A stretch of DNA of 64,000 bases from Candidatus Aenigmatarchaeota archaeon (GTDB lineage: Archaea > Aenigmatarchaeota > Aenigmatarchaeia > GW2011-AR5). Below, piece by piece: positions 16,996-26,229 of the stretch (position 1 is its first letter; each line of letters starts with the position of its first letter). Made by a program: the position numbers and the translations under genes. The notes below the pieces were generated by a model, which was not told the origin of the DNA, did no database searches, and was given only the letters and a program-made list of their open reading frames with translations. The stretch spans positions 1 to 64,000 of the forward strand of contig JACQID010000006.1 in assembly GCA_016198685.1 (NCBI GenBank). Direction: 5' to 3'.

Positions 16996-17325
16996 ATGAT
17001 AACTGATACTCAGGTTATGAAAATATCATTTATATGCGCCATTCTGGGCATAATAGGCCTCATTGTAGTCGTTTACACCTATCAAGCGCCGCATCTTGCC
17101 AGTTTTAGCGATGCCAAACCAGGAGAAATTGTGAGCATAGGCGGTGTTGCAGAAGATGTCAAGAGAATCGGCGAAACGACTATTATAACTGTTAATGGGA
17201 CAAAAATAGTTATCTTTTCTGTTGACAATAATATAAAGAAGGACGACAGAATACAAGCTACCGGACGCATAGAAATATACGAAGGAAAAACGGAAATGAT
17301 CGCCAATAGCATAAGGAAGGTATGA
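16996..17325 (+). CDS. Membrane-anchored OB-fold protein
   Basis: 109 residues: one N-terminal transmembrane helix (about 9-28, 'ISFICAILGIIGLIVVVYTY') followed by a small beta barrel 'GEIVSIGGVAEDVKRIGETT ... KDDRIQATGRIEIYEGKTEM', the pattern of an OB fold as in tRNA/ssDNA-binding 'OB-fold nucleic acid binding' proteins. The domain should face outward. It overlaps the nucleotidyltransferase start by four bases. Confidence 0.7.
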   Translation: MITDTQVMKISFICAILGIIGLIVVVYTYQAPHLASFSDAKPGEIVSIGGVAEDVKRIGETTIITVNGTKIVIFSVDNNIKKDDRIQATGRIEIYEGKTEMIANSIRKV

Positions 17326-18074
17326 ATATGAAGGTCATAGTTCTTGCAGGCGGGATGGCTGAAAGGTTAAAGCCGCTAACCGAAAATACCGCAAAGCCTT
17401 TGATCGATATCGCAGGAAAGCCCATGATAAATTATGTGATCGAGAGCCTGGATGCTGCAGGCATCGAAGATATCTGCGTCTCCACTAATGAAAAGTTTGC
17501 CGACGAATTCGAGCAATGGCGCGATGAATACGGGCTTAACGTTAGTATGGTCATTGAGAAAATGCCCGGAGGCCAGAAGCTCGGCGCCATAGCAGGCCTT
17601 GCATTCGTCCTTGAAAAAAAGAAGATAGACGATGACTGCCTTGTAATTGCCGGCGATAATTTATTCGGTTTCTCTATAGCCGACTTCGTTTCATTTTACA
17701 AGAAAAAAAGAGCGCCTGTCGTGGGCGCATATGATGTCGGAGATCCTAACGAAGCCATGCGCTTTGGCGTGATAACCGCATCCAAGGACGGCAGGATAAC
17801 GGATTTTGAAGAGAAACCTGAGAAGCCCAAAAGCTCTCTTGTTGCCACGGCATGCTACATTTTGCCTAAAGCTACGCTGAAGATGATACCGGTGTACCTC
17901 AAAGAGGGGAATTCCCGCGATTCGCCGGGCCATTTTCTTGCATGGCTCACAAAGAAGACTGCCGTGTATGCGTATCCCTTTAACAGCTACTGGTTCGATG
18001 TGGGTACGTTTGCGTCTCTCGAAGCCGCCAAAAATTTCATGTCCATGCGTACAGAACGCGTCCGCCTTCTTTAA
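17322..18074 (+). CDS. Sugar-phosphate nucleotidyltransferase
   Basis: 250 residues of the NTP_transferase (GT-A-like) fold. 'LAGGMAERLKPLTENTAKPL' is the nucleotide-binding signature, 'VIAGDNLF' the metal-binding loop and 'GVITASKDGRITDFEEKPEK' the sugar-side loop. It should join a sugar-1-phosphate to a nucleotide (glucose-1-phosphate thymidylyltransferase or mannose-1-phosphate guanylyltransferase type) for glycan synthesis; the exact substrate cannot be read. A phosphohexomutase at 49965 could supply its substrate. Confidence 0.88.
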   Translation: MNMKVIVLAGGMAERLKPLTENTAKPLIDIAGKPMINYVIESLDAAGIEDICVSTNEKFADEFEQWRDEYGLNVSMVIEKMPGGQKLGAIAGLAFVLEKKKIDDDCLVIAGDNLFGFSIADFVSFYKKKRAPVVGAYDVGDPNEAMRFGVITASKDGRITDFEEKPEKPKSSLVATACYILPKATLKMIPVYLKEGNSRDSPGHFLAWLTKKTAVYAYPFNSYWFDVGTFASLEAAKNFMSMRTERVRLL

Positions 18075-18098
18075 TAATTTTTCTGGATTATTACCAGA

Positions 18099-18551
18099 AT
18101 GGAATATCTGGGCGACTTGGCGCACAGGGCTGTTGAACTAAATAACGGCGGGCGGAAGAGGCTCGCCCAAGAATATGATTACGACTTAATAAGCTACTCC
18201 CCTTATCCGCTTGCAGGAAACAGGTACCCGCTAGTATTTTTCCGGCGGAAGACCGACAAAGGCGATTTATCATCAGTTTATCCGCAATCCGTAGACGCAG
18301 GGCTGTCTTTCCTCAGAATACCGGAGATGGCCGGAAGATCAACTCAATATGTACTTTGCCAGTATGGCCTTGGGAATGAACTGGGTCCTATTGCCGTCAT
18401 ATCCGAGAAAAATGGCACTCGTCTTTTCGGCATAAACCCGTCAACGACTAAATATGACATGACGGCCATTATTTCAATAGCCGAGAATTGGACATGCAGC
18501 CCCACGAATATCTTTTTCCAGGCATCGCCACGGACATCGAAAGGATATTGA
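18099..18551 (+). CDS. Hypothetical protein
   Basis: 150 residues, no known family, soluble. It follows the nucleotidyltransferase by 24 bases in the same direction and could be cotranscribed. Tyr- and Gly-rich at the start ('SYSPYPLAGNRYPLVFFRRK'). Confidence 0.55.
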   Translation: MEYLGDLAHRAVELNNGGRKRLAQEYDYDLISYSPYPLAGNRYPLVFFRRKTDKGDLSSVYPQSVDAGLSFLRIPEMAGRSTQYVLCQYGLGNELGPIAVISEKNGTRLFGINPSTTKYDMTAIISIAENWTCSPTNIFFQASPRTSKGY

Positions 18552-18605
18552 AACGCAGGCGATGATATTCTAAAAAGCTTTTATATAGATCAGGTAAATT
18601 AGCAG

Positions 18606-18932
18606 ATGAACTTCGAAAGAATCCAAAAATATTATCCTATCTGGACGTTGATATGGGCGGTAGTGCTTGTGCATGCGTTCAATTACGCGCCCGGCTTCTT
18701 GCTTCCGGCAGTGGCATTGCTCCTCGTCAAGGACCTTGCTATTGATATTCTCCTTAGATACGGCTCGTTCCCCGTCTGGTTTGAGCATGCGCCTCTGACG
18801 GCGATGATAACAATTGTAGGAATAATCGGCATTTTTATTCCCGCCTTTTCCGGTCTTGTCGATATGCCGACATTCGCACTTGCTGCTCTGGATACTGTCA
18901 TAGATGTTGCTGATGACATTGAAGTCATCTAA
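18606..18932 (+). CDS. Small integral membrane protein
   Basis: 108 residues with hydrophobic stretches at about 12-28, 30-42, 62-82 and 83-98. The C-terminus is acidic (DVADDIEVI). No family recognised. TATA-like 'cttttatatag' lies about 30 bases before the ATG. Confidence 0.6.
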   Translation: MNFERIQKYYPIWTLIWAVVLVHAFNYAPGFLLPAVALLLVKDLAIDILLRYGSFPVWFEHAPLTAMITIVGIIGIFIPAFSGLVDMPTFALAALDTVIDVADDIEVI

Positions 18933-19048
18933 TATCAAAGGCAGCACGAAAAATAATCGCAGGGTTAGATGGCATGCGCTCATAGGTGCAGGAAATTTTT
19001 ATAAACAAAAATATGCGACACGCACCTTGCTGTCTTTTAAAGACTCAT

Positions 19049-19918
19049 ATGAAAAAAATATTCATGCAACCTCTTTATGACCTTGAACGACCTATGCGTG
19101 TTGCAATATTATTCAGTGGTGGTGCCAGCGCCGCCCTGTCTATGCTCGATGATCCCAATCATGGAAAATTATATATGATTACGGGAGCGGCAACACATAA
19201 TCCCATGGCAAGCGGAATATCTAAGCTGCAGCCGTATATGCAGGTTCTAACATATTCTTCAGAGAACGAGTATTACGAAAGGAATGGCTTGAATCCTAAA
19301 CAACAATCGTCAAAATACAAGTATTGGGATCACGTTATCGACACTCTTGAAGTTTTTCAAGCTGATGCCGTCGCCCTTTCCGGGCTTTTCCAAATAGTAA
19401 GATACCCGGTCATAAGCGAAGTTGGCGTTAAAGGCGAGAGGCATATAGGCCGTTATGCGGACAGAACATTGAACGTGCATCCTGCAGATCTTTCTGTGTT
19501 GTCCGATGGAACAGAATTAATCCGCGCCGGGGATCTTAATCCATATGCAATAAGAAATTTGTCAGGTTGTGAAAGAAAATTCAAGGGTGACAACGCCGTT
19601 TATGATGCATTGAAAGCGGGCGAACAAAGAACGCAATCGACGGTTCACATGGCAACGCGGCAAATAGACGAAGGTCCGATTGTAGTCAGATCGCCTTATG
19701 TAGACGCTACCGGGATCGAGCCGGAGCAATATCAGAAACTTCAGGATTTCATGAAAACTCATTGCGACGGTCCTGCATTCCAGAAGGCAATTGCACTAAT
19801 GGCATCAGGGAGCCTCGCAATAGAAAATTCCGCACTATTTTTGAAAGAAAATAATGTATGGCAGCAATTGCCTTACGGCGGATATCTGATGGACGGTATT
19901 CTTGATCCAAGAGCATGA
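19049..19918 (+). CDS. Formyltransferase, PurN-like (GAR transformylase candidate)
   Basis: Formyl transfer fold. 'MRVAILFSGGASAALSML' is the N-terminal strand-loop, 'LSGLFQIV' and 'RTLNVHPADLSVL' correspond to the PurN 'GFMxIL...NIHPSLLP' catalytic region, and 'STVHMATRQIDEGPIVVRS' to the 'TVHxVxxxxDxGxII' motif with the essential Asp. It is larger than bacterial PurN and divergent. A TATA box near 19000 supports the ATG at 19049 rather than the track start at 18986; ATG 19094 is also possible. It converges on purQ, with the two stop codons back to back. Confidence 0.75.
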   Translation: MKKIFMQPLYDLERPMRVAILFSGGASAALSMLDDPNHGKLYMITGAATHNPMASGISKLQPYMQVLTYSSENEYYERNGLNPKQQSSKYKYWDHVIDTLEVFQADAVALSGLFQIVRYPVISEVGVKGERHIGRYADRTLNVHPADLSVLSDGTELIRAGDLNPYAIRNLSGCERKFKGDNAVYDALKAGEQRTQSTVHMATRQIDEGPIVVRSPYVDATGIEPEQYQKLQDFMKTHCDGPAFQKAIALMASGSLAIENSALFLKENNVWQQLPYGGYLMDGILDPRA

Positions 19919-20692
19919 TCAGAGATTTTTCTTGACATATTCTACTGCATTTCTAAAGATTTCCAGACCTATAGGCTCTTTGCGCTTTCTTGTCCAGAGT
20001 GGATGCTGTTCTGCGAACATGAAGCCTTCAGGATGCGGCATTATTCCCATCACGTTTCCTCTCTCATTGCATATTGCAGCTATATCATCCAGCGAACCGT
20101 TCGGGTTATATGGCATCGAATAATCCCCATCTTTAGGCGCATATCTCAATACTACCATATCGCGCGCGTTCAATTCGGCCACAGTTTCCGGAGGCGCGTC
20201 AAATTTACCCTCACCATGCCGCACCGGAAGTTCAAGTCTATCCATGCCGCGAGTAAACGGGCATTTATTTGAATATACCTTGAGGTCTACCCATGTATCA
20301 ACGAACCTGCCCGACTCATTGTATGTAAGGGTAACTTCCTGCTCTCGTTGCCCGTTTAAATCCGGAAGAAAGCCGCCCTTTACAAGCGCTTGATAACCGT
20401 TGCATATGCCGATCAGTGGCTTTCCGTCTTCGATAAAATTATACATAAATTCGCCCAGGTCCTTTTTCATCTTGACCGCCAGAACTTTGCCGGCAGAAAT
20501 TTCATCGCCGTATGAAAATCCCCCCGGAACCGCCAATATGTCGTATTGTTCAAGCATCCGAGGACTATTTATGATATCTGTAAGATGAACTCTGTACGCA
20601 TCCGCACCCGCCATATTGAATGCATGTTGCGTCTCCCGATCGCAATTGAGACCAAACCCATATATTACGCATGCACGAACATTCCTTGTCAT
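19919..20692 (-). CDS. purQ: Phosphoribosylformylglycinamidine synthase, glutaminase subunit
   Basis: 257 residues, class I glutamine amidotransferase. 'PGGFSYGDEISAGKVLAVKM' is the PurQ oxyanion region, 'LIGICNGYQALVKGG' holds the nucleophile Cys, and 'PHPEGFM' the His-Glu pair. It delivers ammonia from glutamine to PurL in step 4 of purine synthesis. The last gene of the purM-purSL-purQ operon, starting one base after the purSL stop. Confidence 0.95.
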   Translation of the reverse strand: MTRNVRACVIYGFGLNCDRETQHAFNMAGADAYRVHLTDIINSPRMLEQYDILAVPGGFSYGDEISAGKVLAVKMKKDLGEFMYNFIEDGKPLIGICNGYQALVKGGFLPDLNGQREQEVTLTYNESGRFVDTWVDLKVYSNKCPFTRGMDRLELPVRHGEGKFDAPPETVAELNARDMVVLRYAPKDGDYSMPYNPNGSLDDIAAICNERGNVMGIMPHPEGFMFAEQHPLWTRKRKEPIGLEIFRNAVEYVKKNL

Positions 20693-20693
20693 G

Positions 20694-23684
20694 TCAATAA
20701 CCTCTGAAGGGCGCCTTCCATGACGACTTCAATTCGTTTATGTCTGCGTTCACGATCTCTCTCCCGTCTATTCCCCTTATTTTCAGGTATGGCGCCCCGG
20801 TAACATGCCCCGCCTGCGAATAGGGAATTCCTCTCATGGAATTCTCGAATTCTACTCCATTGTCGGCAGGCACTGTGACAACAAACCTTCCTGCAGACTG
20901 GGAAAATAATATTTTGTCATCCCGTTCGACGCCGTATGTCGGGACATGCGCAAGGTCTATATCCATCCCGTATCCTCCGGCAAAAGACGACTGCGCCAAA
21001 GCAACGCCGAGCCCGCCCCTGTATACTCCGTGAACAGAGGCAACAAGACCTTTGCTTATGGCATCTGCCACGGATTTGTAGATATTCAGGAACTCCTTAG
21101 CATCTACTTTCGGCACATTAGTTCCTTTGTGTCCCGTCATCTGATAGTATTCAGATCCCCCAAGTTCATCTCTTGTATTACCTATGACATAAACTAGGTC
21201 ACCAGGCTTCTTGACATCCATAGTAACTGCTCTCTTTATATCATCCACCTTGGCTACCGCCGAGATTTGCAGCGTAGGAGGCGCTGATATCCTGTGTTTC
21301 TTTCCTTCATTGTCCACTATCGTGCCGTCCATTGACATACTGTCTTTGCCGGAAACGAAAGGCGTTTGGAATGCAAGACTGTAATCTCGCAGTGCCTTGT
21401 TTGCTCTCACAAGCTGCGCCATTTTGTATTCGGCATCCGGGTTGTCAGCCGAAGGCAAGGGACTCGGCCAGCAGAAATTGTCATTCAGTGGCACTTGGTC
21501 CGGTTTCCCTCCGACAGCTATTGACTTTCTTATAGCTTCGTCTATCGCTATCGCCGCCATATGGTATGTGTCAATGTCAGAGTAAGAAGGATCCAATCCC
21601 GCGGATATCGTTATTCCCTCGTCAGACTCGAGATCCGGCCTTATCATCGCCGCATCGCTGAAAACATCACTCTTTTCGCCTACAAGAGGCTTTATGACGC
21701 TGCTTCCCTGAACTTCATGGTCAAACTGCCTTGCGATGTACTCCTTGCTTGCTATATTCGGTCTTGCGAGTATCGCATAAAGAGCTGCAGTATAATCTTC
21801 AGGAAGGTCCATTACCGGTTCGGATAATCCACGCTGTTCAGGCGGAATCCATGTTGCTTTCAAGTGCATCTTTGGCACGCCATTATGAACAAAATTCATA
21901 TCCAGATAAACGGCAGGCGTTCCGTTATAAAACACTGCAAATTTTCCGGAATTATTGAAGGTTCCTATGTTGCTGACCTCAACACCATGTTTCTTTGCAA
22001 GACGCTGGAGCTCTCCATAGCGAGATGGATCCACGGCAAGCGTCATCCTCTCCTGCGATTCCGACACAAGTATCTGCCATGGATCTAAGCCATAATATTT
22101 TAACGGCACTGCATCAAGATGCATTTCAAAGCCGCCGCTTTTTTGCGCCATCTCGCCTACGGACGAACTAAGTCCGCCCGCGCCGTTGTCCGTGATGCAC
22201 CTGTAAAGTCCTGCATCACGAGCCTCATTCAGGAAATCCATCATCTTCTTCTGTGTATAAGGCGAGCCTATCTGCACATGGCCTGCAGTAATGTTATCTC
22301 CTGCTTCCATGGATGACTGGGTCGCGCCATGGATTCCGTCTATGCCTACGCGGCCTCCTGTCATCACTATAAGATCCCCCGGCAAAACGCTGTTTACATA
22401 TCCAGGCTCGCCGTTTATTTCCGCAGGAATAAGGCCTCCGGCAAAAACATATATCGCCGGTTTTCCCATAAATCCATCATGGAAAAATGTATTGCCATAC
22501 GGAGTAGGAACGCCCATCTTGTTTCCTGCGCTCTCGACCCCGCTTCTTACGCCTTCAAAGATCCTTCCAGGATGCAACCGTGGTTTCAAATTTCCATCAT
22601 ATTGAGGGTTTCCTGTGCAAAATCCGTAAGCTCCAAATATTATTCTGGCACCCTTGCCTGTTCCTCCCGGATCACGCTGCACGCCCAATAAGCCTGTCTC
22701 CGAACCGCCGAATGGCTCTACGTTTGATGGGCTGTTGTGAGTTTCAGCTTTCAGCGCAAGAAGATATTTTTCGTTAAATCCTACTGTTCCTGCGTTATCG
22801 CCTAGTGTGGCCTTGACCCAAGGAAGCTTTGCTTCAAGCTCCTTTGTCGGGGCTTTTATGTAATTATCAAATAATCCGTTTATTACTTCTGTCACATCCG
22901 ACTCTCGATATTCCACGGTTGCGTTGAATATTTTATGCTTGCAATGTTCGGACCACGTCTGCGCGAGAACTTCTATCTCTACATCTGTAAGTTCCCCCGG
23001 AAGCCCCATCATTTTTCTTACCCGTTGTACATCTTCTCTTTGTACATACTGCTGTATGAGGTTCATTTCCTCTGCGTTAAGCGCGAGAGACATCTCACTG
23101 CTCAGGCGCCGTAATCCTGCTTCATCCAAATTAAGATTTACTGTCCCGATAGAGGGCGTTCTGCTTATTTTCACCCTCGGCGGATCATAGGAATACTTTC
23201 CGTCTGCAACATCAGAGTAAGGCACTATATGCCATCTTTGTATGTTGTCATTTGCCAAATATTCTGAAACCAGCCTTTCCACATTCTCCTGACTGATTGC
23301 GCCTCTCAGTAGATACTGAGTCGACGTGTACACCATGCCGTTTTTTCCTCTGGAGTTTCCTGTGATATCACCTATAGCTTCCAAGGCAGTTTCACCTGCC
23401 GTGTCCATGACACCAGGCTTATACCCGATTTCCACAAGATAGTCAAAACTCCTGCCTTGTGCCAACGGGGAGTCAACAGAAGAAACCTCAACTATCGGAT
23501 CTGTAAATAAATCCCGGCACAGACCTTGGATTTCATTAGGAGCCATGTCACTATCTATAGTGTAAGCACGTATCCTTTCCACGCCTTCCAGCGGAATTCC
23601 CGCGCTCTTTGACAAATTAAGTATGCCTTCTGCAATAGGATCTTTCTTGCCTTCCTTAAATCCTACTTCGATTCTGTTGACCAA
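20694..23684 (-). CDS. purL: Phosphoribosylformylglycinamidine synthase with fused PurS-like domains
   Basis: 996 residues. The first about 170 residues contain two PurS-like segments ('MVNRIEVGFKEGKKDPIAEG' and 'YLVEIGYKPGVMDTAGETAL'). PurL follows with the linker 'LAQTWSEHCKHK', the glycine-rich 'AETHNSPSNVEPFGGSETG' and 'GGVGIDGIHGATQSSM'-type loops. ATP-dependent amination of FGAR to FGAM. Because PurS is built in and PurQ is separate, the enzyme is a two-polypeptide form. Middle gene of the purine operon. Confidence 0.93.
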   Translation of the reverse strand: MVNRIEVGFKEGKKDPIAEGILNLSKSAGIPLEGVERIRAYTIDSDMAPNEIQGLCRDLFTDPIVEVSSVDSPLAQGRSFDYLVEIGYKPGVMDTAGETALEAIGDITGNSRGKNGMVYTSTQYLLRGAISQENVERLVSEYLANDNIQRWHIVPYSDVADGKYSYDPPRVKISRTPSIGTVNLNLDEAGLRRLSSEMSLALNAEEMNLIQQYVQREDVQRVRKMMGLPGELTDVEIEVLAQTWSEHCKHKIFNATVEYRESDVTEVINGLFDNYIKAPTKELEAKLPWVKATLGDNAGTVGFNEKYLLALKAETHNSPSNVEPFGGSETGLLGVQRDPGGTGKGARIIFGAYGFCTGNPQYDGNLKPRLHPGRIFEGVRSGVESAGNKMGVPTPYGNTFFHDGFMGKPAIYVFAGGLIPAEINGEPGYVNSVLPGDLIVMTGGRVGIDGIHGATQSSMEAGDNITAGHVQIGSPYTQKKMMDFLNEARDAGLYRCITDNGAGGLSSSVGEMAQKSGGFEMHLDAVPLKYYGLDPWQILVSESQERMTLAVDPSRYGELQRLAKKHGVEVSNIGTFNNSGKFAVFYNGTPAVYLDMNFVHNGVPKMHLKATWIPPEQRGLSEPVMDLPEDYTAALYAILARPNIASKEYIARQFDHEVQGSSVIKPLVGEKSDVFSDAAMIRPDLESDEGITISAGLDPSYSDIDTYHMAAIAIDEAIRKSIAVGGKPDQVPLNDNFCWPSPLPSADNPDAEYKMAQLVRANKALRDYSLAFQTPFVSGKDSMSMDGTIVDNEGKKHRISAPPTLQISAVAKVDDIKRAVTMDVKKPGDLVYVIGNTRDELGGSEYYQMTGHKGTNVPKVDAKEFLNIYKSVADAISKGLVASVHGVYRGGLGVALAQSSFAGGYGMDIDLAHVPTYGVERDDKILFSQSAGRFVVTVPADNGVEFENSMRGIPYSQAGHVTGAPYLKIRGIDGREIVNADINELKSSWKAPFRGY

Positions 23685-23693
23685 AAGAACACC

Positions 23694-24833
23694 TTATGCA
23701 AATTCCAGAACATTATTTTTTGCGGCATTGACGCCTTTACTATGCATTCTTATTCCGGGCTTTGTCGAGATTTGTCCAATAATCTTAGAGCCTATGTTGT
23801 GCGCCTCGGCTATTTCAATAACCTTCTCCGGCTCAGGTGTGACTATTATCATTCCTTGCCCCATGTTCCACGTCCTATATGCTTCGGCGTCTGTGACATT
23901 ACCTTTGTCTTGAACGTAACGCATTATATCAGCGGGTTCGAGTGGCTCGGTTATTTCCGCGCCGTATCCTGTGGGTTTTAGAACCCTGCCGAGCTTACCG
24001 GGTACGCCGCCTCCTGTAATATGCGCAACGCCGTGAAGGGTCGCTTTCGGTTCGCCATCAAAACCGCCGAACATTTCCGAGACCGCTCTGCTGTATATTT
24101 TTGAGGGATGGAGCACAAGTTCGCCCAATTTTTTTCCATCGTAAGTTTCTTCGTGCCATTCATTCCCGTGAGCGGAACCCAGAGCCTTTCTTACAAGAGA
24201 AAGCCCATTGGATCTGAAGCCGTTCTCTCTTAACGCGACTAAGTAATCACCAGGCCTTATGGCTTTTCCTGTTATCAACCTTCCTTTTCTTCCAAACCAT
24301 ACGAGACCGGCTCCCCAGTTATAGTTGAAAGGACTGTATCCTCGCACACGCGCCCCCAGCTCAGCAATTTCGCCGTTCACTATAGCTACATTGGCATCTC
24401 CTGCCGCGCCAATATAGCCTTTTGCAAGCTCTTTTACAAGGCCTATATAAGATTTGTCGTTTTCTTCCAGCGTTCTGACATCAAGAACAGAACCTATCAG
24501 CACCGGCTCGGCGCCGTATCTCACTGCATCGTCACATACCATTGCGAAAAGGTCGTAGGCTGCCGTGTCATGCCTTCCCATTCTTTCTGCAATCTCGGTT
24601 TTAGTCCCGATACCGTCGAAACCCATGTTCATGTAAGCATCGGATGGCAAACCGCCTACATGGACTGCGCGCAGTCCTGAAAAATCATCGAAAAGTTCCA
24701 CAACCTGGCCTAATCTGCCTTCCCTGTTTTGCCACGTGTACTTGGCAGCTTCGTAAAGAACTCTAGACGCATCATCGCCGAGGTCGATGTTGACTCCCGC
24801 ACTTCGGTACTCCATACCCTGCGACATGTCCAA
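23694..24833 (-). CDS. purM: Phosphoribosylaminoimidazole synthetase (AIR synthase)
   Basis: 379 residues of the PurM/PurL ATP-grasp-like superfamily: 'YMNMGFDGIGTKTEIAERMG', 'YDLFAMVCDDAVRYGAEPVL' and 'HITGGGVPGKLGRVL' are characteristic. It closes the imidazole ring of FGAM to AIR, directly after the PurSL/PurQ reaction. First gene of the operon, 9 bases before purL. Somewhat longer than bacterial PurM. Confidence 0.92.
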   Translation of the reverse strand: MDMSQGMEYRSAGVNIDLGDDASRVLYEAAKYTWQNREGRLGQVVELFDDFSGLRAVHVGGLPSDAYMNMGFDGIGTKTEIAERMGRHDTAAYDLFAMVCDDAVRYGAEPVLIGSVLDVRTLEENDKSYIGLVKELAKGYIGAAGDANVAIVNGEIAELGARVRGYSPFNYNWGAGLVWFGRKGRLITGKAIRPGDYLVALRENGFRSNGLSLVRKALGSAHGNEWHEETYDGKKLGELVLHPSKIYSRAVSEMFGGFDGEPKATLHGVAHITGGGVPGKLGRVLKPTGYGAEITEPLEPADIMRYVQDKGNVTDAEAYRTWNMGQGMIIVTPEPEKVIEIAEAHNIGSKIIGQISTKPGIRMHSKGVNAAKNNVLEFA

Positions 24834-24902
24834 TTAATATCATAAGTCTTTTTATTTCTTAATCAACGATAGGAAAATATCGCTACCACATGATGTTTGT
24901 CG

Positions 24903-25262
24903 CTATTTCTTCCGGTATCCAAAAATCTTGTCGTAGTGTTTATGGTCTATGATTTCCAGAACGAAGCATATTATCTCTACTGCACTGCCTTTCATGGTAT
25001 AAAGCATTCTCCAGTATCCCGTAAGGTCAACAACCCACAAGTTGTCTATATTGTATCCGCTTCTTTTCGCTATCGCTTTCGGAACGGCGTCACCGTATTG
25101 CGGGTTGACTTTTATCAGTTCGATTTTCTGCTTTATGGATTTGAGCAGTTGCTGATGTTCCGAATTCCCTACGTTCTTTGCCTGTTCCTCGCCTACGAGT
25201 CTATTGAGACTCTCAAATTCCTCAGCGGCATTTCCTATTAGCTGAACCCGCACAGGCTTCAT
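24903..25262 (-). CDS. RelE/ParE-family toxin-like protein
   Basis: 119 residues. The C-terminal half 'LTGYWRMLYTMKGSAVEIIC' and 'EIIDHKHYDKIFGYRK' is the RelE/ParE beta-sheet with the W-R-x-x-Y strand and the terminal 'H..Y...FGY'. RelE proteins cleave mRNA on the ribosome and ParE proteins poison gyrase; this one cannot be assigned. It overlaps the upstream wHTH gene by four bases, the usual antitoxin-toxin order. Confidence 0.8.
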   Translation of the reverse strand: MKPVRVQLIGNAAEEFESLNRLVGEEQAKNVGNSEHQQLLKSIKQKIELIKVNPQYGDAVPKAIAKRSGYNIDNLWVVDLTGYWRMLYTMKGSAVEIICFVLEIIDHKHYDKIFGYRKK

Positions 25263-25591
25263 ATCTCAATTACCTTGCTCCTCTCGATGAAGTCGATGAA
25301 TCTAGAATCATTATTTTCTATCCACGATATGCCTTTAGGACCTATCATGACAGACCCCTTGTCTTCCAGATAAGCAAGTATGAGCCGCAAGGTCTGATCC
25401 ATTACCTTGTTCCTCAGATTCCTTTTCAACCCTTCCATTGAAATCGGTCCGTCCGCTTCCTTGAGAGTCTTTTCGACCATAAGAACTGTTTTGAGGGTGG
25501 GCCAGTGGTGTATATTGCCGCCTAGCCTGATGTTCACAGGACTTTTTTCCTTGTATGCAGCGTTCATCTTTTTACTTATCCAAGAATACAT
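25259..25591 (-). CDS. Winged-helix protein, probable antitoxin and autoregulator
   Basis: 110 residues. An HTH lies at about 35-75 ('TLKTVLMVEKTLKEADGPIS') followed by 'LILAYLEDKGSVMIGPKGIS'. It is not a classical RelB, but it precedes a RelE-like toxin with an ATGA overlap and its start codon lies at the edge of a 30-base palindrome, as expected of an autoregulating antitoxin. This role is inferred from layout. Confidence 0.65.
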   Translation of the reverse strand: MYSWISKKMNAAYKEKSPVNIRLGGNIHHWPTLKTVLMVEKTLKEADGPISMEGLKRNLRNKVMDQTLRLILAYLEDKGSVMIGPKGISWIENNDSRFIDFIERSKVIEI

Positions 25592-25619
25592 ATAAATCTA
25601 TATGCATATAGATTTATAT
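25590..25619. promoter_or_regulatory. 30-base palindromic operator over the toxin operon promoter
   Basis: A perfect palindrome: atataaatctatat and its mirror around a central gc. The left end touches the start codon of the wHTH gene (25589-25591), and the TTTATATA on the minus strand sits about 25 bases before it, so it covers TATA box and start site of a leaderless transcript. A dimeric regulator bound here would block TBP. Confidence 0.75.
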
Positions 25620-25667
25620 ATAAGCATAACGCATTTGCTTTTAGCGCAATTGGAATTACCAGATGCA

Positions 25668-26023
25668 TCAAATCCTTAGCCACATCTTCCTGTCGGCTTT
25701 CAGCGCCTTGATGATGCGCCTGTCTCCGATAAGATGGCTAACGAAAGACATGGTGCCTGCAATCGTAAGAATGATTGAAGATGTCGCAAAGAAGAGAAGC
25801 GCACACTCAATAATTCTGAAAGTGAACGTATGCGGAAACCTTCTGTGAAAATGGTTCTCTTTGCGTAATTCCTATGCAAGAAAAAGGCATAGCTTGCTAA
25901 TATGACTTTTATCAGATTGAGAGCTGTGGAACTCCTATACAATTCAACGAGCGACACTATCAGTATATAGATGACGACAATCATGAATATTACGCTTATC
26001 CTAGACATGGAATGAAAAAACAT
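25668..26023 (-). pseudogene. Frameshifted small membrane protein gene
   Basis: The track frame starts 'MFFHSMSRISVIFMIVVIYI', a membrane helix, and stays plausible to 'ASYAFFLHRNYAKRTI', after which it turns Ser/Leu/Arg-rich. In the adjacent frame from there a clear continuation appears: 'IIECALLFFATSSIILTIAG' and 'LIGDRRIIKALKADRKMW', ending at a TGA at 25668. One base lost or gained near the CATTTTCAC at about 25848 explains both. It could be a real mutation, a sequencing error or programmed shifting. Confidence 0.6.
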
Positions 26024-26229
26024 TTAATGAGATGCTTGACATTGACGGTCATTACGAACTATTGACTCATATATTGGCAATAGGCAAAAAATAACCTGAA
26101 AGTCGTTTCTATGTAAAAGTCTAAATAATGTGTTATAACTGAGATAAATAGAGAATATGTCTCGGACATGGATCAAGAAGAATGATTTTACGTGAAATCT
26201 CGTCTATGTGTATAACATAAAATCTAATA

